DNA from: Rhodococcus gordoniae
Lineage (GTDB): Bacteria > Actinomycetota > Actinomycetes > Mycobacteriales > Mycobacteriaceae
DNA length: 64,000 bases
Assembly: GCF_001646655.1 (NCBI RefSeq)
Contig: NZ_LPZN01000003.1
Coordinates: 372,001 to 436,000, forward strand
Direction: 5' to 3'
Every line of letters starts with the position of its first letter. The stretch's first letter is position 1. The translations under genes were made by a program, and so were the position numbers. A model generated the notes under the pieces. That model saw only the letters and a list, made by a program, of their open reading frames with translations, made no database searches and was not told the DNA's origin. Of the stretch, positions 27,147 to 38,683 are shown piece by piece.

Positions 27147-27686
27147 CTACTCGTCGTCCAGACCCAGGTCGGCCAGGCCGAGCAGGGAGCGGTACTCGAC
27201 GCCCTCCGCGGCGATGACCGCATCGGCGCCGGTCGCGCGGTCGACGACGGTCGCGACACCCACGACGATCGCGCCGGCCTCACGCAGCGCCTTGACGGCG
27301 GTGAGCGGCGAATTGCCGGTGGTGGTGGTGTCCTCGACGACGAGCACCCGCTTGCCGGTCACGTCCGGTCCCTCGATCTGCCGCTGCATGCCGTGGGCCT
27401 TGGCGGCCTTGCGGACGACGAAGGCGTCGATGGGGCGGCCGGCGGCGTGCATGACGGCGAGGGCGACCGGGTCGGCACCCATGGTGAGGCCGCCGACGGC
27501 GTCGAAATCCCAGTCGGAGACGAGTTCGCGCAGGAGCGTGCCGATGAGCGGTCCGGCCTTGTGATGCAGGGTCGCGCGGCGCAGGTCGACGTAGTAGTCG
27601 GCTTCCTTCCCGGACGACAGGGTCACGCGGCCGTGCACCACCGCCAGCTCGCGTACCAGTGCTGCCAGTTCGTCGCGGTCACTCAT
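27147..27686 (-). CDS. pyrE: Orotate phosphoribosyltransferase
   Basis: 179 residues. PRPP motif VLVVEDTTTTGNS near residue 115, SSGKEADYYVDLRRATLH near 25 and GGLTMGADPVALAVMHAAG near 65 are OPRTase signatures, as is VRKAAKAHGMQRQIEG. It makes OMP from orotate and PRPP in pyrimidine synthesis. It leads a short run into galT and galK. In M. tuberculosis pyrE (Rv0382c) also lies between spoU and clpB. Confidence 0.96.
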   Translation of the reverse strand: MSDRDELAALVRELAVVHGRVTLSSGKEADYYVDLRRATLHHKAGPLIGTLLRELVSDWDFDAVGGLTMGADPVALAVMHAAGRPIDAFVVRKAAKAHGMQRQIEGPDVTGKRVLVVEDTTTTGNSPLTAVKALREAGAIVVGVATVVDRATGADAVIAAEGVEYRSLLGLADLGLDDE

Positions 27687-27772
27687 TGCGTTCTCACCCG
27701 TCGTTCGTGCGCGCGACGCCGGTGCGGTCGCGCTCGTGTCGGGGAACGAGCCTAGTCGCTGCGACCTGCCGG

Positions 27773-28390
27773 TCAGGCAGCGACGGTGCCGGATACCGGC
27801 TCGGGCTGCCGGACCTCGGTCCCGGTCGCCGCGGAGGTGTCGGTGGTGCGGCCCGGTGCGGGGACGGGCGCGGGCGCCTCGAACAGCGCGACGGGGCCGA
27901 CGGCCGCGAGTTTCGCGAACAGCGAGGTGGGAAAGCGGCCGATCGCGGTGTCGAGCGCACTGCCGAGGTCGTTGTGCACGCGGACGGCTCCGGCGATGCG
28001 TTGCTCGCGGGTCTGCAGTTCCCGGGCGACCCGGATGAACGGCCAGTGGTTGACACCCTCGAGTCCACTGATGAGTTCGTGCAGCGTCGCGGACAGTGCG
28101 TTCTCGGCGCCGGCGCGTTCGGTCAGGCCCAGACGCCGGTCTCGCACGCCGATGGCCAGCGAGCGGGCGCCGACGATCGGCCGGATACGTTCGCGTTCGA
28201 CGCCGGCTCCGGCCGACGCCGCGATGAGCGCGGGCACCAGATCGTAGCGGTCGTCGAGTTCGTGGAGGAGCAGACGAAGGCTCTCCCGGTGGCGTTGCTG
28301 CAACGTCCGTAGACGGCGCACGCCTGCGCGCAACCACAGCACCACCGCAACCACGACAGCAACACAGAGCACCACAGCCACAGACGTCAC
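27773..28390 (-). CDS. LemA-like membrane protein
   Basis: 205 residues. One N-terminal membrane span (about 3-20), then a helical domain with the LemA-like pattern: LQQRHRESLRLLLHELDDRYDLVPALIAA (about 24-55) and a long helix including RELQTREQRIAGAVRVHNDLGSALDTAIGRFPTSLFA. The last residues are Pro/Thr-rich. LemA-family proteins have unclear roles. The GTG at 28390 places the span at the N-terminus; upstream start codons exist in frame. It is between pyrE and an SDR, on the same strand. Confidence 0.75.
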   Translation of the reverse strand: MTSVAVVLCVAVVVAVVLWLRAGVRRLRTLQQRHRESLRLLLHELDDRYDLVPALIAASAGAGVERERIRPIVGARSLAIGVRDRRLGLTERAGAENALSATLHELISGLEGVNHWPFIRVARELQTREQRIAGAVRVHNDLGSALDTAIGRFPTSLFAKLAAVGPVALFEAPAPVPAPGRTTDTSAATGTEVRQPEPVSGTVAA

Positions 28391-28503
28391 GCGCAGAAAT
28401 GTACCCAGCGCACGAATCGCGCCGAATACCGCACCCGGCGTGTCCGGCGCTGTGTATCCGTACTGTGATCTGGGAACGCTCGCCGTCAGTTCGTCCGAGC
28501 CGA

Positions 28504-29286
28504 TCAGGTGCGGCCGCGGCCGTTGCCGACGGTGTTGGTCAGCTTCCGCACGAGGTTCTGCGGCACCAGTCGTCCGGCCGTCGCGAGCACCTTGTACTGC
28601 AGCCCCGGGATGCTGCGGACCTTGCCCTTGTCGAGGTCGGCGAGCGAGGTACGCACCACCTGATCGACGTCGAGCCACATCGGCTTCGGGGTGGACGACA
28701 TGTCGATCCCGGCGCGCTGGTGGAACTCGGTGCGCACGAAGCCGGGACACAGCGCCTGCACGCGCACGCCCGTGCCGGCGAGTCCACCGGCCAGCCCTTC
28801 GGTGAACGACACGACGTAGGCCTTGCTGCCCGAGTAGGTCGAGCCGCGGCCGGGGAGCAGACCGGCCACACTGGCGACGTTGACGATGTCGCCCTTGCCC
28901 GCCTCGATCATCGACGGCAGCGCGGCACGGGTGAACGCGACGACCGAGGTGACGTTGACGTCGAGCTGCGCCTGCAGCAGGGCCGGATCGGCGGTCCAGA
29001 ACTCGCCGGTCGTACCGAAGCCGGCGTTGTTGACGAGCATGTCGACGCCGCGGCCGAGTCGCGCGACGACCTGGTCGCGGCCCTCGGCGGTCGCCAGATC
29101 GGCGACGATGATCTCCGACGACGCCCCGAACTTGTGCTTCAGTTCGGTGGCGAGTTCGTCGAGAGCGGGACGGGTACGGGCGACGAGTACGAGGTCGTAA
29201 CCGCGACCGGCGAGGGTGCGGGCGAAACCCGCACCGATTCCCGAAGTAGGTCCGGTCACGAGCGCAACAGGTCGGGCGGAAGTCAT
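28504..29286 (-). CDS. Short-chain dehydrogenase/reductase
   Basis: 260-residue [36 protein letters not shown] near 87, catalytic Ser in VASVAG, Tyr/Lys in [10 protein letters not shown]. Arg at the end of beta-2 ([10 protein letters not shown]) suggests NADPH preference. The YSGSKAYV form and C-terminal [13 protein letters not shown] place it among the SDRs common beside mycolic and lipid genes (DltE-like). Substrate unknown. ATG 29286 chosen; GTG 29295 would add three residues. Confidence 0.88.
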   Translation of the reverse strand: MTSARPVALVTGPTSGIGAGFARTLAGRGYDLVLVARTRPALDELATELKHKFGASSEIIVADLATAEGRDQVVARLGRGVDMLVNNAGFGTTGEFWTADPALLQAQLDVNVTSVVAFTRAALPSMIEAGKGDIVNVASVAGLLPGRGSTYSGSKAYVVSFTEGLAGGLAGTGVRVQALCPGFVRTEFHQRAGIDMSSTPKPMWLDVDQVVRTSLADLDKGKVRSIPGLQYKVLATAGRLVPQNLVRKLTNTVGNGRGRT

Positions 29287-29326
29287 GGCCGTCACACTAG
29301 TGACGCCGGCCCCTTCCGACCACCTG

Positions 29327-29995
29327 TCAACGATGCGCGGACGGACGTCCCGGATCCTGCGTGCCGCGATCGAGTTCGTCGGGTTCGACGAGAGGTGGCA
29401 GCACGTGGAGGATGCCGGAAAGCCGGGCCACCGTCTCGATGGCCGAGTCCCACTCGCGGCCGGTGCTGCCGACAGGGATCGATCCGAGGGTCCATTCGCC
29501 TTCGCTCCACAGCATCTGCACGTGGTCGGGGATGGATTCGGTGAACGCGACCATCCGCTGATCGCACACGCGGCGCGCGATCTCGAGGTCGGTGGCGAAG
29601 ACGATGCGCGGCCCGATGGAGCCGAGCAGGTTCATGTCCGGGTCCTTCGGCGGCGGCGTCGACTTCAGCCGGAGGTCGATGTCGACGTCGGAGCCGACCT
29701 TGCGCCGGACCGCGACGATCGTCGCGGTCTCCTCGATGTCGAACAGGATGAATTCCTCGCCGCGGCGAACCCCGCGGACGATGTCGATCGCGCCCAGATA
29801 CTCCTGCTTGGCGAGCGCCGCGCGGTGCCAGGTGGACGGCAGGTGGTCCTCGGCGGAGGTGTACTTGTAGCCCTGCGCCTTGGCCCAGATCTCCCGGATG
29901 CGACCCGACTGCTCCCGCCGTGTCCGGTCGACGTAGAGCAGCGCGACCGCACCCAGCAGTGCGACCGCGGCCAGAGAGAACCACATGACAGTCAT
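29327..29995 (-). CDS. Single-span membrane protein; candidate TtfA (TMM transport factor A)
   Basis: 222 residues. N-terminal span (about 4-22), then a cytoplasmic domain of about 180 residues: [48 protein letters not shown] and a C-terminal [22 protein letters not shown]. tuberculosis Rv0383c (TtfA, an MmpL3 partner in trehalose monomycolate export) is also a single-span protein between pyrE and clpB, so position and topology fit. I have not matched the sequence directly; the name is inference. It is followed on the same strand by an SDR and LemA-like gene. Confidence 0.72.
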   Translation of the reverse strand: MTVMWFSLAAVALLGAVALLYVDRTRREQSGRIREIWAKAQGYKYTSAEDHLPSTWHRAALAKQEYLGAIDIVRGVRRGEEFILFDIEETATIVAVRRKVGSDVDIDLRLKSTPPPKDPDMNLLGSIGPRIVFATDLEIARRVCDQRMVAFTESIPDHVQMLWSEGEWTLGSIPVGSTGREWDSAIETVARLSGILHVLPPLVEPDELDRGTQDPGRPSAHR

Positions 29996-30015
29996 CGTCG
30001 AGTCAGCCTAGCGGG

Positions 30016-30867
30016 TCAGCGGCCCGAACCACCGAAGGATGGGAGGGACGCGCTGACGACGGTCTCGGCGGTCATCCGCCCCTGTTCGACGGCGCTGCCG
30101 GTCGCCACGGCGGTCGCTCCGACCTCGAGACTCCGGGCCGTGCTGCCGGTCAGGGTGATGATCTCGGTGTCGGGTGTGAGGACGACGGTGACGGTCGAAC
30201 CGCCGATGACGCCGAGCGTGATGCTGCCGCCGTCGTTCGCGGTGATCGTGCCCACGACCGCACCCGCATCACCCATGACCTCGCCGAGTCCGCCCGGGAG
30301 CCGGTCCAGGGGCAGTCCCGGTGTGGTCGGTTCGGCCGGCGGCGGAAGGGTCGTCGTGGGCGGGGGTGCGACGGTCGCCGGGGCGCGATCCGACGCGACC
30401 CGCGAGGTGGAGTCGTCGGGCCGGCTGAGCAGGAAGCCGATGGTGCCGCCGAGTGCGACGAGGACCACCGCGGCGAGCGCGAGCAGTCCCCGGCGCGGCC
30501 CGCGCGGCGGCTTCCCGGGATCCGCGCCGGGTACCGGGCCCGTGGGCGGCCGGTCCTGGGCGGGGAACACCTGGGTGGGCTGATGACCGTGCGGAGGCGG
30601 GTAACCCTGCAGGGACGGAGAAGGCTGTTGCGACGGATGAGGCTGCGCCGAGGGGTAGGCCTGCGTGGGCCGGTATTCGCTCCCCGGTGTGCCCCACTGC
30701 TCGTAGCGGGTGTACGCCACCGTCGGGTTGGTCACCGGCCGCCCGTACGCCTCGGCCGGATCGTCGGTGTGCAGCACTCGGGTCGCGGCGTCGTCCGTCC
30801 CGTTCGACGACTCGTCGAGTGCGTAGGCCCGTTCTTGTGGGGTGCGCGGATCCTGGGGATTCGTCAT
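30016..30867 (-). CDS. Membrane-anchored protein with Pro-rich N-terminus and DUF5666-like domain
   Basis: 283 residues. Residues 1-130 are Pro/Gln/Tyr-rich, with repeated PTQ(A/V)(Y/F)P phrases (likely cytoplasmic, disordered). One span (about 133-153) is followed by a Thr/Pro-rich spacer and a C-terminal beta domain: VVGTITANDGGSITLGVIGGSTVTVVLTPDTEI, typical of DUF5666 (repeated beta-strand 'gTV' units). Function unknown. ATG 30867 chosen for the MTNPQDPRTP start; gap to clpB is about 70 bases, where no clear signal is seen. Confidence 0.8.
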   Translation of the reverse strand: MTNPQDPRTPQERAYALDESSNGTDDAATRVLHTDDPAEAYGRPVTNPTVAYTRYEQWGTPGSEYRPTQAYPSAQPHPSQQPSPSLQGYPPPHGHQPTQVFPAQDRPPTGPVPGADPGKPPRGPRRGLLALAAVVLVALGGTIGFLLSRPDDSTSRVASDRAPATVAPPPTTTLPPPAEPTTPGLPLDRLPGGLGEVMGDAGAVVGTITANDGGSITLGVIGGSTVTVVLTPDTEIITLTGSTARSLEVGATAVATGSAVEQGRMTAETVVSASLPSFGGSGR

Positions 30868-30935
30868 AACGTCTTCCAGAGTAGGCCGTGCGCGGGCCCG
30901 GCAACCGGAGCTGCCGGGACCGCGCACGGATGCCG

Positions 30936-33491
<2,556 letters not shown>

Positions 33492-33607
33492 TGCGCGCCC
33501 CTTTCTTTCTCGGTGCACCCACGCGCGGCGAGTGCCCCATGTCGATTCTGCAGCCGATCCCCTCTCGTGGACAGGTCTCGGCGGTGTCGAACTGTCCAAC
33601 CGATCAT

Positions 33608-33632
33608 AAGTTGAGTTTGTTCCACTCAACTT
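33608..33632. promoter_or_regulatory. HAIR operator (HspR box) upstream of clpB
   Basis: Perfect inverted repeat AAGTTGAGT-N7-ACTCAACTT, matching the HAIR consensus CTTGAGT-N7-ACTCAAG with two symmetric changes. It lies 117 bases upstream of the clpB start and 127 bases upstream of the divergent flavohemoprotein. HspR, encoded at 47694-48098, should repress here in the absence of heat. Confidence 0.93.
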
Positions 33633-33758
33633 TCCTGAGTTCGGTGACTCTCGCCACAACCCGTTCGCAGGTTGTGACGACCTGGTGGTCAGTGGCCCGC
33701 CGCCCTCCGAACGACTACAGTGGCGGCGTTCGCGCAGCACGGATACAGGGAGGATGGC

Positions 33759-34919
33759 GTGGAGGCTTTCGCCATCGCCCGGGTTCAGCTCAGCTTCGCA
33801 TCGATCATCGCCACTCCCACCGGAGCCGAACGCTTCGCGACGGCGTTCTACACGGCCATGTGGGCCGAATCCACCGGCATCCGCGAACTGTTCCCCGCCG
33901 GGATGGAGAGCATGCGCCGCCGGTTCTCGACCGCGGTCGGCTGGGTCGTCGGACGTCTCCACGAACCCGACACCGTCGACAACTTCCTGGCACAGCTCGC
34001 CCGCGACCACCGCAAGTACGGCGTCGAACCCGTGCACTACCGCGTCGCCGGCAGCGCCCTGCTCGTCGCCATCCGCGAATGCACCCCCCTGATCCTGTGG
34101 ACCGCGGCGCTCGAACGGACGTGGGCCGAGGTGATCGACCGGCTCGTCGAGACCATGGCGACCGCCGCCGCCACCGACGACCTGCCCGCCTCGTGGGGCG
34201 CCACCGTCGTCGGCCACGAACGCGTACTCCCCGACCTGGCGATCATCCGCCTCGAGACCGACGGCCCCATTCCCTATCACGCCGGGCAGTACATGAGCGT
34301 GCAGATCCCGCAGCGTCCGCACATGTGGCGGTACCTGTCCGCGGCCATTCCACCGAACCCGCACGGGCAGATCGAATTCCATGTGCGACGGGTCTCCACC
34401 GGATGGGTGAGCCCCGCGCTCGTCGGCGAGACCGCCGTGGGCGACCGGTGGACGATCGGCCCGCCGCTCGGCGGCCTGCACGTCGACCGCGAGAGCGGCC
34501 GGGACGTGCTGATGATCGCCTCCGGCACCGGTCTCGCACCCATGCGCGCGCAGATCATGGAGATGGCGATGCGCGGCGACAACCCGCGCGTCCATCTGTT
34601 CTACGGCGGCAAGTACCCGTGCGACCTGTACGACCTCGAGACCCTGTGGCAGATCGCCATGACCAACCCGTGGCTGACCATCGTGCCCGTGCTCGAGGAG
34701 AAGGAAAACCCTTGGTGGCACCCGGCTCCCGTGAAGGAACCCCCCACCGGCCTCAACCGGCCGGTGTACGGGAAGCTCGGTAGGGTCGCCGGGCAGTTCG
34801 GTACGTGGGCCGATCGTCAGATCCAGATCGCCGGGTCGCCGTCGATGATCCGGACCACGCTGTACGCGCTGTCGGCGGCGGGCACCCCGCGTCAGAACAT
34901 CAGCTTCGACCCGCTCTGA
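33759..34919 (+). CDS. Flavohemoprotein-like oxidoreductase (Rv0385-like)
   Basis: 386 residues: an N-terminal globin (about 1-130) and a C-terminal FAD/NAD(P) reductase (about 145-386). Globin features: [21 protein letters not shown] with the Phe/Pro at CD1, and [13 protein letters not shown] with the proximal His. In the reductase, [16 protein letters not shown], the RYLSAA FAD motif (usual RxYS with Leu for Tyr), [13 protein letters not shown] (nucleotide) and [11 protein letters not shown]. Such proteins act as NO dioxygenases or related redox enzymes. GTG 33759 with GGGAGG five bases upstream. Divergent from clpB, as in M. tuberculosis. Confidence 0.88.
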   Translation: MEAFAIARVQLSFASIIATPTGAERFATAFYTAMWAESTGIRELFPAGMESMRRRFSTAVGWVVGRLHEPDTVDNFLAQLARDHRKYGVEPVHYRVAGSALLVAIRECTPLILWTAALERTWAEVIDRLVETMATAAATDDLPASWGATVVGHERVLPDLAIIRLETDGPIPYHAGQYMSVQIPQRPHMWRYLSAAIPPNPHGQIEFHVRRVSTGWVSPALVGETAVGDRWTIGPPLGGLHVDRESGRDVLMIASGTGLAPMRAQIMEMAMRGDNPRVHLFYGGKYPCDLYDLETLWQIAMTNPWLTIVPVLEEKENPWWHPAPVKEPPTGLNRPVYGKLGRVAGQFGTWADRQIQIAGSPSMIRTTLYALSAAGTPRQNISFDPL

Positions 34920-34980
34920 TCCGCGTGCGCAGTTTCCGTGCTGCGAGGATGTTCCGCACCGGGGACACCGGATTCGGCGG

Positions 34981-35547
34981 CTACATCCGCTGCGCCGCGA
35001 CCGCCCGCGCGAATTCCGGATGCGCCTGCGACACGACGAGTTCCGAACCGTCCTCCGCCACCGACATTCCCAGAGTCGCCCGTTTCGGTTCGAGCACCCG
35101 CAGAGCGACGTAGATCGGCAGGAACGACAGGCCGAAGACGCTGAGCAGCGCCAGGCCGTAGATCTTCGGGGCGCCCTGCACGAGCGCGAACACCAGCGCG
35201 AGGAAGATGACACCGAGAACCGTGCATGTCGCGGCGGCAGCGATCTGCCAGCGCGTGCGGACGGCGACGCACCGGGCGCACACGGGCCAATCGACCGCGG
35301 CGACCTGCACGGCGTAGGCGGCTTCGAGTGCCGAGCCGATCCGGCTCGACCCCCCGCGGGGCTCCGACGCATCGGCCGCGACCGTCACCCGGACACGACC
35401 GGTCTCGGGTTCGCCGTGCCGCGGGCAGATCGGCGGAATGGGATCGACCGGTCGTATCGAACCGTCTCCGAGCGTGTTCGTCGCCCCGGAACCCGGATAC
35501 TCGACCGCCAACCGCACCTCGACCCGCTGGGCGTCCCCGTTCACCAT
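34981..35547 (-). CDS. Two-span membrane protein of unknown function
   Basis: 188 residues. Near residue 38 a [10 protein letters not shown] motif precedes a soluble segment; then WPVCARC and two membrane spans (about 102-123 and 128-148), and a cytoplasmic tail with [23 protein letters not shown]. The neighbour 35599-35976 shares both the PPxCxxHGEP motif and the tail AHPNFVRAV, so the two are paralogues. No function recognised; the Cys and His could bind metal. ATG 35547. Confidence 0.75.
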   Translation of the reverse strand: MVNGDAQRVEVRLAVEYPGSGATNTLGDGSIRPVDPIPPICPRHGEPETGRVRVTVAADASEPRGGSSRIGSALEAAYAVQVAAVDWPVCARCVAVRTRWQIAAAATCTVLGVIFLALVFALVQGAPKIYGLALLSVFGLSFLPIYVALRVLEPKRATLGMSVAEDGSELVVSQAHPEFARAVAAQRM

Positions 35548-35598
35548 GCGAGGGAGTATGTCAGCACGCCCCCGGCAGTGAAAGACCGCCCGCGACGA

Positions 35599-35976
35599 TC
35601 AGTGCTCGTACGGTTGTGCGGAGGCAGGAAGCCCCCCCGCACGTCCGTCCTCGACAGCGCGCACGAAGTTCGGATGGGCGTCGGCGACGACCAGCACGGA
35701 GGCGTCGATCGGGGCTTCGAGTCCCAGCCGGCCCTGACGGATGTACCGGACTCCGAGTCCGAGAGCGGGAGACCACAGGCCCCCGAAGAACGCCATCGTG
35801 AACAGCGCCATGTTCTCGCGCGCTGCACCGACCGCGCCGAGGATGCGGATCTGTCCGCGGGTGTGGCGGGTCTTCCGTCTCGTCGTGACCCAGGTGTTCA
35901 GAATCCGGACCGCGGGCTCACCGTGCAGCGCACAGACCGGCGGGAGCGGGTCGCGCACGGTGAGGAAGGCGTCCAC
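35599..35976 (-). CDS. Paralogue of the 34981 membrane protein
   Basis: 125 residues. PPVCALHGEPAVRILNTW near residue 12 matches the neighbour's [10 protein letters not shown]; membrane spans at about 44-63 and perhaps 65-80 with the sequence FTMAFFGGLWSPALGLGVRY; tail VVADAHPNFVRAV as in the neighbour. It lacks the long N-terminal segment of that protein. GTG 35976 has GGGGGAG just upstream, but spacing is short, so the start is uncertain. No function known. Confidence 0.68.
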   Translation of the reverse strand: MDAFLTVRDPLPPVCALHGEPAVRILNTWVTTRRKTRHTRGQIRILGAVGAARENMALFTMAFFGGLWSPALGLGVRYIRQGRLGLEAPIDASVLVVADAHPNFVRAVEDGRAGGLPASAQPYEH

Positions 35977-36257
35977 TCCCCCTTCCGGCTCGGCTTCGCT
36001 TCGTCGCGGCGCTTCGGTTCCAGACGTACTTGCGCGCGAGTACCTTTCGTGATCCCCCTGAATCCCATGGACGAAAAGTGTAACGGGCGGTCGCGACACC
36101 CGCGTCGATGCTCGGCACCCTCGCGGCGCCGGTGCCCGGCGCACGGGAAGATACGCCCCACGACGAGCGCCTGCAGCAGCGGAACAGAGAAGCGTGATGT
36201 AACGCGGATCACATTTTGTGCGATGCCCCATCATCAGCCACACACAGAGGAACGGAC

Positions 36258-36782
36258 ATGAGCAGGATTCACGTGTGGCTCGCGATGGTCGTCGCCATCG
36301 CGGGGATCGGACTGATCGGCCCGACCGCGTCCGCCGCAACGCCCTATTGCGGCATCACCTGGGGTTCGCTCGACACATCGAACCCGACGATGGTCACCTC
36401 ACCGTTCACCGCCGTGCGATCGGGACGGCACGAGTGTTTCGACCGGATCGTCGTCGACCTCGCCGGGCCGGCCGCGGGCTACCGCGTCGGCTACGTCCCC
36501 ACCGTCTACGAGGACGGTTCCGGATTCGAGGTGCCGCTGCGCGGTGGCGCCTATCTCCAGGTGGTGATCCTCGCTCCCGCCTACTACGTGCCGGCCGACC
36601 GACGCGAAGTGGTCGATGTCGCCGGCTACCGAACCCTGCGGCAGGTGGCATGGGCCAACAGTTTCGAAGGACAGACCACTCTCGGAGTCGGCGTGCGCGC
36701 CCGGCTGCCGTTCCGGGTGTTCACCCTCGACGGCCCCGGCAGCGGTTCACGGGTGGTGCTGGACGTCGCGCACCAGTGGTGA
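36258..36782 (+). CDS. Secreted AMIN-like domain protein
   Basis: 174 residues. A signal peptide (residues 1-26, ending PTASA before ATPYCG) is followed by a single beta-rich domain: WGSLDTSNPTM, HECFDRIVVDLAG, YRVGYVP, VAGYRTLRQVAWANSFEGQTTLGVGVRARLPFRVF and a last strand GSRVVLDVAHQW. This fits the AMIN-like domain of actinobacterial exported proteins, as I remember it. Two cysteines (about 31 and 60) may form a disulphide. ATG 36258 with GAGGAA upstream. Function unknown, cell-envelope location likely. Confidence 0.78.
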   Translation: MSRIHVWLAMVVAIAGIGLIGPTASAATPYCGITWGSLDTSNPTMVTSPFTAVRSGRHECFDRIVVDLAGPAAGYRVGYVPTVYEDGSGFEVPLRGGAYLQVVILAPAYYVPADRREVVDVAGYRTLRQVAWANSFEGQTTLGVGVRARLPFRVFTLDGPGSGSRVVLDVAHQW

Positions 36783-36808
36783 GACAGAGAACAAGGGTGG
36801 CAGCAACT

Positions 36809-36834
36809 CTCGGCGGCCGCGGGCGGCCGCCGAG
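36809..36834. terminator. Hairpin terminator between the AMIN-like gene and fadD-like gene
   Basis: 12-bp inverted repeat (CTCGGCGGCCGC / GCGGCCGCCGAG) with a very small loop, in the gap between convergent genes. Likely bidirectional; no T-run. Confidence 0.65.
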
Positions 36835-36876
36835 ACCTGTTGCAGGAAACCGGACTGCACAGCGCAGTGAAGACCG

Positions 36877-38430
36877 TCAGCGGTAGGACGCCCGCAGCGT
36901 CTTCTTGTCGAGCTTGCCCAGTGGTGTCAGCGGCAGCGAGTCGAGGAAGTCGACCGACTTGGGTGCGTGCACCGAACCCTTTGCCGCGCGCACCTTCTCG
37001 ATCAGTTCCTCGGCCGGTACCGACTGCCCCTCGCGCAACACGACGCACGCTTTGACGGCCTCGCCCCACTTGGCGTCGGGCACACCGACGACGGCCACGG
37101 ACGCGACCGCCGGGTGCGACGAGATGGCGTCCTCGATCTCGCGGGGGAAGACGTTGAACCCGCCGGTGACGATCATGTCCTTCTTGCGATCGACGATCGT
37201 CATGAAGCCGTTCTTGTCGGCGCGCGCGACGTCGCCGGTGTGCAGCCATCCGCCTCGCAGAGCGTCGGCGGTCTCTTCCGGCTTGTTCAGATAGCCCTTC
37301 ATCACCAGCGGACCGCGCACGCAGATCTCGCCGAGTTCGCCCTGCGGCACCTCGTTCAGGTCGTCGTCGAGCAGACGGACGTCGAGCCACGGCACGGGCC
37401 GGCCGCACGACGCGAGGCGCCCCGGATCGTCGGCCAGGTGCTCTTCCTTGCGCAGTACCGAGATCGTCATGCCGCATTCGGACTGGCCGTAGAACTGGAA
37501 GAAGACAGGACCGAGCCGCTCGATCCCCTCGCGCAGGCGGGACGGCGACATGGCCGAGGCGCCGTAGAACAGGGTCTCGAGGCTCGACAGGTCGCGGCTG
37601 TCGACATCCGGGTGGTCGAGCAGCATGTAGATCATCGTCGGCACGAGCATGGTCGCGTTGATGCGGTGCTTCTCGATCGTTTCGAGCACGAGCGCGGGGT
37701 CGAAGTGGGGCAGCACGTAGAGGCATCCACCGCGCAGGAGCGTGGGGACGAAGAACGCCGCACCGGCGTGCGAGAGTGGGGTGCACACGAGGAAGCGAGG
37801 CTGCTCGGGCCACTGCCACTCGGACATCTGGATCTGGTTGAGGGCCGCGCCCGAACGGAACGAGCCCATCACGCCCTTCGGCTTCCCGGTGGTGCCGCCG
37901 GTGTAGACGATGGACGAGGTGTCCTCGATGTCGACGGGCGCGGAGACGAGCCGCTGCTCGGTGAACTGCTCCGACAGGGCGAGAATGTCGGTTCCGACCG
38001 AGGACGGGCCGAGAGAGAACAAGTTCTTCAGGGTCGGCACCTGCTCGCGCAGCTCGGCGGCGCGCTCCTCGAAGTGGCCGGGATCGAAGATCAGGGTCTC
38101 GATCCCCGCATCGGTCGAGATGTACAGGTGGTCGGAGAGCGACCCCATGGGGTTCAGCGCGGTGTTGCGGCAGCCGGCGACCATCGTGGCGCCCATCGAG
38201 ATGAGCACCTCGGGCCGGTTCTTGGAGAGCATCGCCACGGCCGATCCCTGCCCGACCTCCACGGATGCGAGCGCCTGCTGGAACCGGCTGATGGCGGCGC
38301 GCATCTCCGCTCCGGTGAGGACGACGTCACCGAGGTGCAGGGCGGGGCGGTCGGCGCTGCGATCGAGCGCGGTGATGAGGAGATCGGGCGTGAATGCGGG
38401 ACGGTAGAGGTCGGCGTACTCCTCGGGCAT
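36877..38430 (-). CDS. Acyl-CoA synthetase (FadD-like AMP-forming ligase)
   Basis: 517 residues of the ANL superfamily. P-loop-like motif SSIVYTGGTTGKPKGVMGS near 175, FYGQSECGMTIS (A5) near 320, GWLHTGDVARADKNGFMTIVDRKKDMIVTGGFNVFPREIE (A7-A8, near 400-440), and the catalytic Lys in LPLTPLGKLDKKTLR at the end. It activates a carboxylate as adenylate and then CoA thioester. The substrate is not known; in this context a steroid side chain or ring-derived acid is plausible. ATG 38430 with GGAAGGA upstream. Divergent from a flavoprotein gene, with a KstR-type box between. Confidence 0.9.
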   Translation of the reverse strand: MPEEYADLYRPAFTPDLLITALDRSADRPALHLGDVVLTGAEMRAAISRFQQALASVEVGQGSAVAMLSKNRPEVLISMGATMVAGCRNTALNPMGSLSDHLYISTDAGIETLIFDPGHFEERAAELREQVPTLKNLFSLGPSSVGTDILALSEQFTEQRLVSAPVDIEDTSSIVYTGGTTGKPKGVMGSFRSGAALNQIQMSEWQWPEQPRFLVCTPLSHAGAAFFVPTLLRGGCLYVLPHFDPALVLETIEKHRINATMLVPTMIYMLLDHPDVDSRDLSSLETLFYGASAMSPSRLREGIERLGPVFFQFYGQSECGMTISVLRKEEHLADDPGRLASCGRPVPWLDVRLLDDDLNEVPQGELGEICVRGPLVMKGYLNKPEETADALRGGWLHTGDVARADKNGFMTIVDRKKDMIVTGGFNVFPREIEDAISSHPAVASVAVVGVPDAKWGEAVKACVVLREGQSVPAEELIEKVRAAKGSVHAPKSVDFLDSLPLTPLGKLDKKTLRASYR

Positions 38431-38496
38431 GGTCGTCCTTCCGGTGTGCTGTGACGGTCCGTTGTGTGACGTCACCGGTCGGCGTTCCGCGTTGTG

Positions 38497-38521
38497 GTGA
38501 CCATCACCTGCCGATGGTCAC
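38497..38521. promoter_or_regulatory. Strong inverted repeat in the fadD/reductase intergenic region
   Basis: Perfect 9-bp inverted repeat GTGACCATC-N7-GATGGTCAC. About 25 bases to the left is a further palindrome GTGACGTCAC (38466-38475). Both are in a 250-base divergent gap, so a regulator probably binds here; its identity is unknown. Confidence 0.6.
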
Positions 38522-38544
38522 GATAACCGCTCCGAGCCTAAAAC

Positions 38545-38558
38545 TGAAACACGTTCCA
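38545..38558. promoter_or_regulatory. KstR-type operator candidate
   Basis: TGAAACACGTTCCA fits the TnnAACnnGTTnnA consensus of the cholesterol regulator KstR exactly. It lies between divergent fadD-like (start 38430) and reductase (start 38684) genes. KstR itself is not in the window. It is the only match I saw in the intergenic regions checked by eye. Confidence 0.55.
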
Positions 38559-38683
38559 CCCTGCCTTTTCGGTGATTTCTCGCCTAGAGTCTTGGGCACA
38601 TCCGGCGACGACGCCCGATTCGGACGCTCACCTCGGCGACGACGCCGATTCGTTGCCACAGCACACCACCCGGGGGATCGCGC

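Noticed and set aside
33492-35372. Upstream extension of the clpB frame to 1478 codons
   Set aside because: ClpB's N-terminus begins at 33491; the extension is antisense to the flavohemoprotein and crosses the HAIR operator.
38441-38560. Mobile element end in the fadD/reductase gap
   Set aside because: The inverted repeats are short and near-symmetric, without a transposase or target duplication; operator sites explain them better.
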